64,000 nt of DNA, taken from assembly GCA_017656425.1 (NCBI GenBank), contig JACDNV010000009.1, positions 62,001 through 126,000 of the forward strand, given 5' to 3'. Position numbers and translations under genes: made by a program. Positions 34,561 to 43,145 of this stretch are shown in pieces. Under the pieces are notes generated by a model that was not told where the DNA came from, searched no databases, and saw nothing but the letters and a program-made list of their open reading frames with translations. The stretch's first letter is position 1. Each line of letters opens with the position of its first letter. The DNA is from Candidatus Neomarinimicrobiota bacterium (GTDB lineage: Bacteria > Fidelibacterota > UBA2242 > B5-G15).

Positions 34561-37500
34561 CTATCTTAAAAGAAGCATTTTAATATTAGCTGAGAATCCC
34601 CTTGCCTCCATTCTGCAGATATAAACCCCTCCGGGTACTGGTGCGCCAAAATCATCGGTGCCATCCCAATTAACGCTATAATTTCCTGGACTATGATAAC
34701 CGGATGCAAGAGTTTTTATTTTTTTTCCCAATAAATTGTAAATGGTAAGCTCTATATTACCATATTTAGGTACATAGTAATCAATTCTGGTAGATATGTT
34801 AAAAGGATTTGGAGTATTTTGCCTTAAGTTAAAATCATTTGGATTGTAGTCAGATAGGTAGTATTCCATTCTTGTCTTAAAAGTAAAGGGTGATTTATCG
34901 CTATTTGACCCCCATGTTATATTCCCGGATTTATCAATTGCTGATACTTTCCAGAAATATTTTTTATTAAATTCAAGGGGAAAGGTTAGCTTGTAAGTGA
35001 TAGTATTTGAATCAGAATGCTCTACCACTGTTTCTATTAAGTAGGTATTGAAGAGAGAATCATCGCTTAGATAAAATTTATAAAATATATTGTCGAAAGG
35101 ATCAGGGTCATAGCTTGCTTCCCATTTAAAAGTTGGATCAACATTTGTTGTATCCTGACCTGGCAAAGGGTAAAGGATATTGAAATTTACTGGTGGAGAA
35201 TCCTTACTATTAACTCCAAATATGATGGTTCTTGACCATACAGATTCATTATTGTCTGGATCAACTGCTTTTATTCGATATGCATATAATTTGTCTTCCT
35301 TAAGAGGTCCTATCTGGCATGTATTTTCTCCAGTCTCTGTTTCAATTATATATTTTTTATCTTTCTTTTCCAGACTCCAGTACTGAATTTTATATTTTAT
35401 TTGCTTAGGGCTTGAGAGTGGATCTGGATCAGTTACAGGGAGCCAGCTTATTATTGGTTTAAGATTATCAACGACCATTGAATCTGAAGGTAAGAATCCT
35501 TCTGTCACGGAGTAAGGTGGTTCTTTTATCAAATCCAGAATGAAATAATTTATTTTAGACCATTTTGAGTAGTAGCCTGCTCTATCTATAGATCTAATTC
35601 TATAGAACCAAGTGATGTTGTCTTTTAGATTAATAGGGATCCTTAAGAAATTTTCTCCTTCTTTGGTAAATAAGTTTATGGTTGTATCAATGAAATTTGA
35701 ATCAGTTGATAGTTGTACTTCATATCTTATTGTAGTAGGAATATCAGAGAAATCGGGATCTTTTGCATGATTCCATTTTATTGTTGTGTTTTTTCCCTTT
35801 ACTATCAAGCCATCCGCAGGGTAAAAGTATCCTTTTGGTTCTTGTGGAGGTTCATTCTGATTGTTATATATAAATCGTGGATAGAAAGTAGGTGACATAC
35901 TCTTTATTCCGTACCTGTCTACAGCAATTACTCTCCAATAGTAAAGAGAATTTTCATCTAAAAGGGAATTAGCTCCGAGATCAGAAAGGTAAATGCTATA
36001 TTCTTTTTTCCTTGAGTCTGGGGTATATTCTTTTATCACTTTTGGTGTTAAAAAATTTGGGTCATTATCTATTTCCAAAATATATTTTATCGTATCGAAA
36101 GGATCGGGGTCTGTTGTGGCTATCCATGAAAAGAATCCCTTATAGTTTATTTCCGTCAGGTCCGGTGGATATATCTGTAATACCGGACCTATTGGAGGCT
36201 CATTAATTTTATTGACCCAGAAATAGTTAGTTTTTGACCAGTAAGATCTAGCATTATGCATATCATATGCCCGTACTTTCCAGTAATATTTTTTATTTTC
36301 TAATAAACTGGAACTAAGCTTTATCATTGGAATTTCATCTTTTGTTTTAAGTAGATAAAATTTACCACCACTGAAAGTACTATCCTGGCTTATTATTACT
36401 TCATAATGCAATCGCTCTATAACATCGCTATCCATTGAGCTATCCCATCTGAGGATAGGTTTATCTGTATTTACTACAGTATTATCGGGATAGAATCCAG
36501 ATTCTGGAGCTGATGGAGGATTATTAACACCATCATCAAAAATGAATATCGAGTTATTCCAGTTTGTAATAATTTGTCCTCCCCATCCATCATCTACGCT
36601 AATCTGTAGCCTGTATACATTCCCTTCTTTTAATATACCAGTATCTATAATTGAGTATCTAAGTTGAATTTTCTGGACTGAATCATTAATCCATGTTTTA
36701 ATTGCATTTTTTCCATCAAAATCCTTTATGCTTACTGATCGCGAACATATTATACTATCTTTTCCCCCATTAAATATGAGGATTTTATAGTTAAGAACAT
36801 CATTGTCTTTATCTTTCTTCTGTAGAAAGGTAATGAAATTCTGTGGAGTTACTGGGCTACCACCAATAGGTGATATTAATTCAGGGTATTCTGGTGGGGT
36901 ATTGCCTTTATTTACAACAAAGGTTATTGAATTGCTCGAAGCTCTCCTGTTGCCAGTCATATCAATAGCATAACATTTTAAATGGTAGGTAAAATGGTTA
37001 CGGAGGGAGTCTATATTAATAAAAATGGAGGTATCATTTGTAGTAAATTTTTTGCCCATTACTGTCAGTTCATATCTAAGATAGTTATCTAAGGGTTTCT
37101 CTGGATCATTGGACTTTTTCCATTTTAATGTAAAGGATTTACTTACAGTATCCGGTAGGTTATCTATGATTTCGAAAGGAAGAGGTGGATGGTCTACCAT
37201 GGAGATGAATATTCTTTTTACCGTTGACCAGTTGGAATATTCAACACCATCAAATGCTCTAACTTTGACGAAATAATATGTGTCCTCGCTGAAAATGTTC
37301 GGTATTATGATTTCTTCTTTATGGGATGTTATTCTTAACATTGTATCGAATTCAGTAGATACCAAGCCAGTGTCCAGTGAAAAGACAATCTGATACCATA
37401 TATCTTTGGATTTTATTTCATTATCTCGTGATATTTTCAGAGGTAGTTTGATTAATGGAGAGGATATAATGGTGTCATTTAAGATATTAATATCGGGAGT

Positions 37501-37896
37501 GGATGGTGGTGTATTTATTCTAAATTGCAGACTACACGGAGCAGAGAATTTTCTTCTGCCAATTTTTACCGATACAGCGAAGAGGTGTTTTTTTCCTTCT
37601 TTTAAAAGGTCAGGAACATCTAACTTAAAATTTTCATCCATAATCTGTACCTCTTCATTTTTCCATATCAGAGAGATTTTGCCATCTTCCAGCGTATATA
37701 AGAAAAAGCTATAAATATTGCTTTTAACTCTTTCGCTTAGATTCCAGGAAAATGTGGGGCTTTTTGTCTTTATCTGATTGAGGTTGGATTCGTCCACTAT
37801 AGATAGGTCGTATATAGGATTTCTCTCGGATGTGTGCGTGAAACTGTATAAAAGTAGAGTTAAGATAAATAATATTGCAGACTTATATTTTTTCAT
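34561..37896 (-). CDS. large secreted fibronectin-type-III-repeat protein with FlgD-like C-terminal domain
   Basis: This 1111-residue protein has a signal peptide (KSAILFILTLLLYSF). At least eight Ig/FN3-like repeats follow, each with a W-x-x-S/A-x-D-x-x-x-P-D core (for example LRWDSSMDSDVIERLHYEV, FSWIATTDPDPFDTIKYIL) and a YYWKVRAYD or YYWRVIAVD strand. The last 85 residues (LRQNTPNPFN, LTIYNLLGKKIKTL, GNYSVNWDGTDDFG, GVYICRME) are a FlgD-Ig/type-A sorting domain. Such domains are exported by type IX secretion in FCB bacteria. It is probably a cell-surface or extracellular carbohydrate/protein-binding protein. Its start overlaps the coaE stop by 4 bp, odd for a surface protein, so it is the tail of a housekeeping operon. 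Confidence 0.88.
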   Translation of the reverse strand: MKKYKSAILFILTLLLYSFTHTSERNPIYDLSIVDESNLNQIKTKSPTFSWNLSERVKSNIYSFFLYTLEDGKISLIWKNEEVQIMDENFKLDVPDLLKEGKKHLFAVSVKIGRRKFSAPCSLQFRINTPPSTPDINILNDTIISSPLIKLPLKISRDNEIKSKDIWYQIVFSLDTGLVSTEFDTMLRITSHKEEIIIPNIFSEDTYYFVKVRAFDGVEYSNWSTVKRIFISMVDHPPLPFEIIDNLPDTVSKSFTLKWKKSNDPEKPLDNYLRYELTVMGKKFTTNDTSIFINIDSLRNHFTYHLKCYAIDMTGNRRASSNSITFVVNKGNTPPEYPELISPIGGSPVTPQNFITFLQKKDKDNDVLNYKILIFNGGKDSIICSRSVSIKDFDGKNAIKTWINDSVQKIQLRYSIIDTGILKEGNVYRLQISVDDGWGGQIITNWNNSIFIFDDGVNNPPSAPESGFYPDNTVVNTDKPILRWDSSMDSDVIERLHYEVIISQDSTFSGGKFYLLKTKDEIPMIKLSSSLLENKKYYWKVRAYDMHNARSYWSKTNYFWVNKINEPPIGPVLQIYPPDLTEINYKGFFSWIATTDPDPFDTIKYILEIDNDPNFLTPKVIKEYTPDSRKKEYSIYLSDLGANSLLDENSLYYWRVIAVDRYGIKSMSPTFYPRFIYNNQNEPPQEPKGYFYPADGLIVKGKNTTIKWNHAKDPDFSDIPTTIRYEVQLSTDSNFIDTTINLFTKEGENFLRIPINLKDNITWFYRIRSIDRAGYYSKWSKINYFILDLIKEPPYSVTEGFLPSDSMVVDNLKPIISWLPVTDPDPLSSPKQIKYKIQYWSLEKKDKKYIIETETGENTCQIGPLKEDKLYAYRIKAVDPDNNESVWSRTIIFGVNSKDSPPVNFNILYPLPGQDTTNVDPTFKWEASYDPDPFDNIFYKFYLSDDSLFNTYLIETVVEHSDSNTITYKLTFPLEFNKKYFWKVSAIDKSGNITWGSNSDKSPFTFKTRMEYYLSDYNPNDFNLRQNTPNPFNISTRIDYYVPKYGNIELTIYNLLGKKIKTLASGYHSPGNYSVNWDGTDDFGAPVPGGVYICRMEARGFSANIKMLLLR

Positions 37897-38486
37897 TTCT
37901 GCTTATGAATCTGTTCATAAAGCCTATCTATTTTTTCTCTTAATTCCTGAACTGTGCCATTGTTTTCGATAACAAAATCCGCCAGTTTTTTTTTCTCTTC
38001 GTCAGGCATTTGAAGCTGAGCCCTTTTTATGATGTCGTCTTTGGACAGGTACCCTCTTTTTAAAGCTCTTTTCACCCTTAGGTCAAATCTGGCAACTACC
38101 AGAATTATGTAATCAAATTTTTTCTCTAAACCTGCTTCAAAAAGTAGTGGTATATCAGCGACGAATAGTTTGGTTTTATTTATCATCTTTGTTATATGTT
38201 TGTCGATTTCCTTAATTACTTCAGGATGTATAATGCTATTTAATATTTCCTGATTTTTTTTATTAGAGAAAGCCACATCTGCCAAAGTTTTCGTGTCAAG
38301 AGCACCATTTTTTATTATTTTTATATTAAAAGATTTCTCTATGCTTTTTCTTACTTTATCACTTCTTATTATAATTTCCTTTGCTATTCTATCTGAGTCA
38401 AATACATATGCTCCTTTTTCTTGGAATATTTCGCAAACCGTAGTTTTACCCGCTCCAATCCCTCCCGTCACTCCGATTTTTATCAT
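37893..38486 (-). CDS. coaE: dephospho-CoA kinase
   Basis: This 197-residue P-loop kinase phosphorylates the 3'-OH of dephospho-CoA, the last step of CoA synthesis. VTGGIGAGKTTVCEIF is the Walker A motif. DSDRIAKEII, IHPEVIKEI and the DIPLLFEAGLEKKFD segment are CoaE signatures. The length is normal. It overlaps adk upstream and the FN3 protein gene downstream by 4 bp each, so all three are translationally coupled. Confidence 0.95.
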   Translation of the reverse strand: MIKIGVTGGIGAGKTTVCEIFQEKGAYVFDSDRIAKEIIIRSDKVRKSIEKSFNIKIIKNGALDTKTLADVAFSNKKNQEILNSIIHPEVIKEIDKHITKMINKTKLFVADIPLLFEAGLEKKFDYIILVVARFDLRVKRALKRGYLSKDDIIKRAQLQMPDEEKKKLADFVIENNGTVQELREKIDRLYEQIHKQK

Positions 38487-39136
38487 GAATTTAGGCCAAG
38501 TGCTTTTACTATATTTTTAAAAACCTCTTCTGGTTTGCATTCAGCATTCACCTCTTTTAGGATACCTATCTTTTTATAAAAATCCACAAGTGCTTCTGTT
38601 TGCTCCCTATAGACTTTTAATCTATTTCTAACCGTTTCTAATTTATCATCATCTCTTTGTATTAATCTGGTGCCATCATAATCACAGATTTCATCATTCT
38701 TGGGAGGTGTTGTAATAAGGTTATAAACGGTATTACACGTAGGGCAAATTCTTCTGGACGTAAGTCTTGATATTAATATTTCGTCTTTCACATTCATCGA
38801 TACCACCGCATCAAGCCTGTCTGAGTAGTTTTCCATTAATTTTTCCAGCCCCTGTGCCTGTACAACGGTTCGTGGAAAACCATCGAAGATTATATTCATA
38901 TCTTTTTTGTTGTTTTTATAAATGATATCTTCTATTAAACTTATAATTATTTCATCTGGCACAAGTTCGCCTTTATCCATGTACATCTTTGCTTTTTCCC
39001 CAAGCTCTGTTTTATTCTTAACAGCATCTCTCAAGATGTCACCTGTTGATATTTGCAGGAAATTAAAAGTTTTTACAAGCATTTGTGATTGAGTGCCTTT
39101 CCCTGCTCCCGGTGGACCAAGCAGTACGATTTTCAT
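38483..39136 (-). CDS. adk: adenylate kinase, zinc-LID type
   Basis: This 217-residue protein interconverts AMP + ATP and 2 ADP. GPPGAGKGTQS is the P-loop. STGDILRDAV and DGFPRTVVQAQGLE are NMP-binding and family signatures. The LID has CPTC and CDYDG, a three-Cys/one-Asp zinc-binding set seen in Gram-positive and thermophilic adenylate kinases. The start is 72 bp after the nucleoside transporter stop, with GGAGG upstream. Confidence 0.96.
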   Translation of the reverse strand: MKIVLLGPPGAGKGTQSQMLVKTFNFLQISTGDILRDAVKNKTELGEKAKMYMDKGELVPDEIIISLIEDIIYKNNKKDMNIIFDGFPRTVVQAQGLEKLMENYSDRLDAVVSMNVKDEILISRLTSRRICPTCNTVYNLITTPPKNDEICDYDGTRLIQRDDDKLETVRNRLKVYREQTEALVDFYKKIGILKEVNAECKPEEVFKNIVKALGLNS

Positions 39137-39208
39137 TTCTACCTCCTTTTTAGGTTGTTGTTTACAAGATATGAAAAATAACCAAGAAATTTACCAAATC
39201 TGTCTTTT

Positions 39209-40819
39209 TTATAACAATACCCCTGCTATAGATGCAGTTAGCCATGATGCTATCGCTCCTCCGAACATAGCTTTTAGTGCAACTTTCGATAAGTCAGAAC
39301 GTCTCCTTGGAGCAAGGGCACCTATGCCGCCGATCTGGATACCAATTGAGGCAAAATTGGCAAATCCACATAGTGCGTAGGTAGCTATTATTATAGCTCT
39401 TTCACTTAAAATGCCTGCTGCTTTCAACTGAGCTAAGGATGAATAGGCAACAAATTCGTTTAATGCAATCTTTATCCCAAGTAAGTTTCCAACTTCACGA
39501 GCATATTGCCATGGCACACCCATTAAAAAAGCAATTGGGCTGAATATTGCACCAAATAATGTTTTTAAACTACCAGGGAAGATACCTGTGTATTCGCCTT
39601 TGATTGGTGAGAATCCAGATGGATTTGTATACTTTATGAATTCCCCATGTAATAATTTCCCATCAATAAGTCTATCGAGAAAGAATAATATATAATCGAT
39701 AAGACCAATAAGTGCTATAAAGGCAATCAGCATTGCTCCTACATTTGCAGCAAGTTTTAATCCATCTGTAACTCCATGAGATGCTGCATCGAGTAAATTT
39801 GTCGCTTTCCCTGTATCCTTTGGTAATTCTACTGAACCGATAGTTTCTGGCTTCTCTATCTCCGGGAATATTATTTTCCCGACCATTAAGGCTGCTGGTG
39901 TACTCATAACGCTTGCTGCAATAAGATGAGTTGCGGGGATTCCCATCTTTATATAGCCCGCAAGGACCCCTCCTGCTATCGTAGCAAAACCACCGACCAT
40001 AACAGTTGAAATTTCAGAGAGTGTCATTTTACCTAGGAAAGGTCTGATAATAAGAGGTGCTTCGACCTGTCCAATAAATATGTTGGCACTGCATGCTAAT
40101 GTTTCAGCGCCACTGGTTCCCATAGTCCATTGCATGAATTTTGCCAATGCTTTGATTACTCTTTGCATTATACCAAGGTGATATAAAATGGACATAAATG
40201 ATGCAAAGAAGATAATAACAGGCAATACACTAAATGCAAATTGGTAGCCGAAACCAGGCCAGAAATCCGATTGCGGATAAAAGTACTCTCTCTTGGCTAA
40301 ATTGCCAAAAAGAAACTCGGCACCATAATCAGAAAGGCTTAAAAATTTTTCAACTTTATGGCTTATAAAAGAGAAAATTTTATCTCCTGTAATGTTGTTA
40401 TCAATTAACCATATGTACCCATCAATCAGTAATAGTGAAATGAGTTGATTTTGGTACAGATACTTTTTAAAAATTGAATTTAATATTATCAGAAGTGTTA
40501 TTACCCAGAAGGCAATTCCGGTAATCTTTAGTAAAGTGACAAGAACAAGAGTTATAATAAGAGATGCTAAGAAGATATAATCATTCAACTTTCCTTTGCC
40601 CTTGATGATGTCTAGATTTAAAAACAGAAGAATTAATATAATTAGTATTGCCATACTTATAAAAGATATAACCCCTTTCCCAAGTATCATACCTGCGAAC
40701 AGTAATTGAAGAGATAATCCCCAGAAGACTATTCTGGGGGAGATTCTTTTCTTGTTATTTGAAAGAAGGAAAGCAATTATTAATAATGTTATGATTCCAG
40801 GAATCCCCATAAACCTCAT
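39209..40819 (-). CDS. concentrative nucleoside transporter (NupC/CNT family)
   Basis: This 536-residue inner-membrane symporter is longer than the usual 400 residues because of extra N-terminal helices; about 12-13 hydrophobic segments are visible. The CNT core signatures MGTSGAETLACSANIFIGQVEAPLI, GGFATIAGGVLAGYI and LGIKIALNEFVAYSSLA are complete; the first holds nucleoside-contacting residues. It imports nucleosides by Na+ or H+ symport. Its position between the thymidine-kinase-like ORF, udk and cdd upstream and adk downstream marks a nucleoside salvage operon. Confidence 0.92.
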   Translation of the reverse strand: MRFMGIPGIITLLIIAFLLSNNKKRISPRIVFWGLSLQLLFAGMILGKGVISFISMAILIILILLFLNLDIIKGKGKLNDYIFLASLIITLVLVTLLKITGIAFWVITLLIILNSIFKKYLYQNQLISLLLIDGYIWLIDNNITGDKIFSFISHKVEKFLSLSDYGAEFLFGNLAKREYFYPQSDFWPGFGYQFAFSVLPVIIFFASFMSILYHLGIMQRVIKALAKFMQWTMGTSGAETLACSANIFIGQVEAPLIIRPFLGKMTLSEISTVMVGGFATIAGGVLAGYIKMGIPATHLIAASVMSTPAALMVGKIIFPEIEKPETIGSVELPKDTGKATNLLDAASHGVTDGLKLAANVGAMLIAFIALIGLIDYILFFLDRLIDGKLLHGEFIKYTNPSGFSPIKGEYTGIFPGSLKTLFGAIFSPIAFLMGVPWQYAREVGNLLGIKIALNEFVAYSSLAQLKAAGILSERAIIIATYALCGFANFASIGIQIGGIGALAPRRRSDLSKVALKAMFGGAIASWLTASIAGVLL

Positions 40820-40832
40820 TTGGTTTTACCTC

Positions 40833-41429
40833 CTAACTACCTGATGGCTTAAAAAATGTACTATACTGGGCATCGCAATCTTTGGTTGCTCCTGAATAAA
40901 TGAGTTCGTCTGATTTCACTATTCTTTGAGTAAAATTTGCTGGATTACCATACCTTACACAGCCTGCCAGTGTCTTGGTTACATATCCAGCTTCATATAA
41001 CAATTTTTGCATAGGCTCGAGGGGTTCTTCTCGGTAATTCTTGTCAAGTTCTGCCGCTATAACCCTTTTGCCATTACCAGCAAATTTTTTACAAAGCTCA
41101 ACGTGCACATCATTAAAAAATTGAGCATAGTATATTCCTAAGACTTTAGCATTTCTGGTAAGTTTTAATATATTTTTTACTCTTCCCATTGATTTTGATA
41201 ATATCCTCTGTTTATTATGTGATACTATATGGTCTTCACTGCATCTTGAACCTATCTTTATTTTGAGAATGGCAACTTTCTTTTTTGTAATAAGAGCTCT
41301 ACCAGGTTTCCTGATTAATTCATCTGTTTTCCTTAAAGACATGGTACTACATATTACCTCGTTACAGCCATCGGGTTTATTTGAAGGCGATGCTATCTCT
41401 TCTACATTATGGTGTTTTGATTTAACCAT
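40833..41429 (-). CDS. thymidine-kinase-like ORF with all catalytic motifs lost
   Basis: This is a full-length 198-residue ORF that aligns with type II thymidine kinase along its length, but each catalytic element is altered. The P-loop region reads STMSLRKTDELI instead of a GSMFSGKTEEL-like motif. The catalytic-Glu segment reads VLGIYYAQFFND instead of a DEAQFF-like motif. The zinc ribbon cysteines are reduced (GCVRYGNPANFTQRIV; no C-x-x-C near the end). The lasso and TQRIVKSDELI segments are intact. It cannot be an active kinase. It is either a young pseudogene that still lacks a stop codon, or a pseudoenzyme. It sits 9 bp after udk and 13 bp before the nucleoside transporter. Confidence 0.72.
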   Translation of the reverse strand: MVKSKHHNVEEIASPSNKPDGCNEVICSTMSLRKTDELIRKPGRALITKKKVAILKIKIGSRCSEDHIVSHNKQRILSKSMGRVKNILKLTRNAKVLGIYYAQFFNDVHVELCKKFAGNGKRVIAAELDKNYREEPLEPMQKLLYEAGYVTKTLAGCVRYGNPANFTQRIVKSDELIYSGATKDCDAQYSTFFKPSGS

Positions 41430-41438
41430 TTCAGTTTT

Positions 41439-42077
41439 TTAATTTTCTATTTTTTCAAGTTGCCTTAATAAAGACATCAATTTTGTTTTAAAAAGGTCGA
41501 TAGCAACGGTATTAAATCCCCCCTCAGGTATGATTATATCAGCATATTTTTTTGTAGGTTCTACAAATTGTTCGTGCATTGGTCTAACAGTTTCCATGTA
41601 TTGAGCTATTACAGATTCAAGTGTTCTACCTCTTTCTTTTATATCTCTCTTTAAACGTCGAATGAACCTGATATCATCTGCGGTCTCAATATATATTTTA
41701 ATATCCATCATATCTCTTAATTCTTCATCATAGAGAGCCATAATTCCCTCGAGTACAATAATTCTGTGACCATAAACCTGAATTGTCTCCTTTTTACGTG
41801 TGTGAGTTTTATAGTCGTAGATAGGAATATTTACAGGTTTCCCTTCTAATAGTGACTTTATGTGTTCTTTCAGCAATTTAAAATCATAAGCATCGGGATG
41901 ATCAAAGTTATGTCTGTGCCTCATATCGAGTGGGATATGACTTAAATCATGATAATAGGAATCTAGTTCGATAATGATCACATCATTGGGGTTAAGGTCC
42001 TTGACAATATTTTTTGCCATGGATGTCTTACCCGAACCTGTTCCTCCCGCTATACCAATTAAGATAGCTTTTTTCAT
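41439..42077 (-). CDS. udk: uridine kinase
   Basis: This 212-residue P-loop kinase phosphorylates uridine and cytidine to UMP/CMP. GIAGGTGSGKTSMAKNI is Walker A. ELDSYYHDLSHIPLDMRHRHNFDHPDAYD and YDYKTHTRKKET are Udk signatures, with VLEGIMAL as the Walker B region. RRLKRDIKERGRTLESVIAQY forms the lid. Soluble, normal length. It lies 4 bp after cdd, giving deamination and phosphorylation steps in one operon with the nucleoside transporter. Confidence 0.96.
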   Translation of the reverse strand: MKKAILIGIAGGTGSGKTSMAKNIVKDLNPNDVIIIELDSYYHDLSHIPLDMRHRHNFDHPDAYDFKLLKEHIKSLLEGKPVNIPIYDYKTHTRKKETIQVYGHRIIVLEGIMALYDEELRDMMDIKIYIETADDIRFIRRLKRDIKERGRTLESVIAQYMETVRPMHEQFVEPTKKYADIIIPEGGFNTVAIDLFKTKLMSLLRQLEKIEN

Positions 42078-42081
42078 AGCC

Positions 42082-42480
42082 TTACCTATTTAATTTGACC
42101 TTGTCAAAGGGTTTAGGGAATAGTTCTTTAAGTAAAAATGTTTTTACCAGCCTTTTTTTATCAATGATATATATTTCAATATTGCCACATATATCCCAGA
42201 TTACCTGCCTGCAGGCACCACATGGGGTGGCACCATTGTCTGAATAAATAGCAATAGCTTTAAAATTTCTTTCACCGTTTACTACTGCATTAGCAATTGC
42301 ATTACGCTCTGCACATATGCTTAGTCCATAGGAGCTTGATTCGAGGTTACATCCTATATAAATCTTCCCGCTTTCTGCAAGGAGAGCTGCACCTACTCTA
42401 TAATTAGAATATGTTGCCAAAGCGTTATTATAAGCCTTTTTGGCTGCTTCTATCAATGATATCGATTCATCTCTTTCCAT
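42082..42480 (-). CDS. cdd: cytidine deaminase
   Basis: This 132-residue zinc enzyme converts cytidine and deoxycytidine to uridine forms. The substrate-binding YSNYRVGAALL, the catalytic CAERNAIANAV (Cys ligand and Glu) and TPCGACRQVIWD (two Cys ligands) are all present. It is the short tetrameric class. An AAAGGAAAAGG ribosome site precedes the ATG, which lies within the 3' end of the rhomboid gene (28-bp overlap). Confidence 0.96.
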   Translation of the reverse strand: MERDESISLIEAAKKAYNNALATYSNYRVGAALLAESGKIYIGCNLESSSYGLSICAERNAIANAVVNGERNFKAIAIYSDNGATPCGACRQVIWDICGNIEIYIIDKKRLVKTFLLKELFPKPFDKVKLNR

Positions 42481-43145
42481 ATCCTTTTCCTTTCATATGG
42501 ATCGAATAAAAGTAGTAAAAATATACCCATTAAAAAGCCGCTTATATGGGCAAACCAGGCGACACCTCCTTCCTGCTGAAAGCTTAATGAGCCTAACCCA
42601 TTTGTAAGCTGAATAAAAAACCAGAATCCGAGTACATAGACGGCGGGGATAGAGATAATTTCTATAAAAAATATTAGAAAAATTAAAACCTTTACCCTTG
42701 CACGTGGATATTTTATCAGATAAGCTCCAAGAATACCAGAAATGGCACCACTTGCACCTATGATAGGAACGTCAGATACAGGATTTATAATTGATTGTAC
42801 GAGAGAAGCGAAGATGCCACATGATAGATAAAAAATTATAAATTTTGAATGTCCAAGTGTCCCTTCTATATTGTCTCCAAATATCCACAGGTAAAGTAGA
42901 TTTCCTGCAATGTGAGCAAAACCACCGTGTATAAATAGTGATGTGAAAATTGTATGAATTTTTAAAAGGAAGTTATAACTGAATAATTGAGATGGGACCA
43001 AGCCAAAAGAGTAGAACCAATCTATTATAAATTCTTGTGGTATAGTAAGCTGGTATATAAAGATTACAGTATTTATTATAATGATAGAATAGGTTATGTA
43101 TGGTTTGCGTAATCGTATATTAGTGTCACCGATTGGTATAAACAT
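42453..43145 (-). CDS. rhomboid-family intramembrane serine protease
   Basis: This 230-residue membrane protein has six hydrophobic helices and a short N-terminal cytoplasmic lead (FIPIGDTNIRLRKPYITYSI). The catalytic Ser is in GASGAISGILGAYL and the catalytic His in AHISGFLMG. FIHGGFAHIAGNLLYLWIFGDNIE is the conserved loop-1 region. It cleaves membrane protein helices; substrates are unknown. Its ATG shares its first base with the stop region of the M23 gene upstream. Confidence 0.92.
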   Translation of the reverse strand: MFIPIGDTNIRLRKPYITYSIIIINTVIFIYQLTIPQEFIIDWFYSFGLVPSQLFSYNFLLKIHTIFTSLFIHGGFAHIAGNLLYLWIFGDNIEGTLGHSKFIIFYLSCGIFASLVQSIINPVSDVPIIGASGAISGILGAYLIKYPRARVKVLIFLIFFIEIISIPAVYVLGFWFFIQLTNGLGSLSFQQEGGVAWFAHISGFLMGIFLLLLFDPYERKRIWKEMNRYH

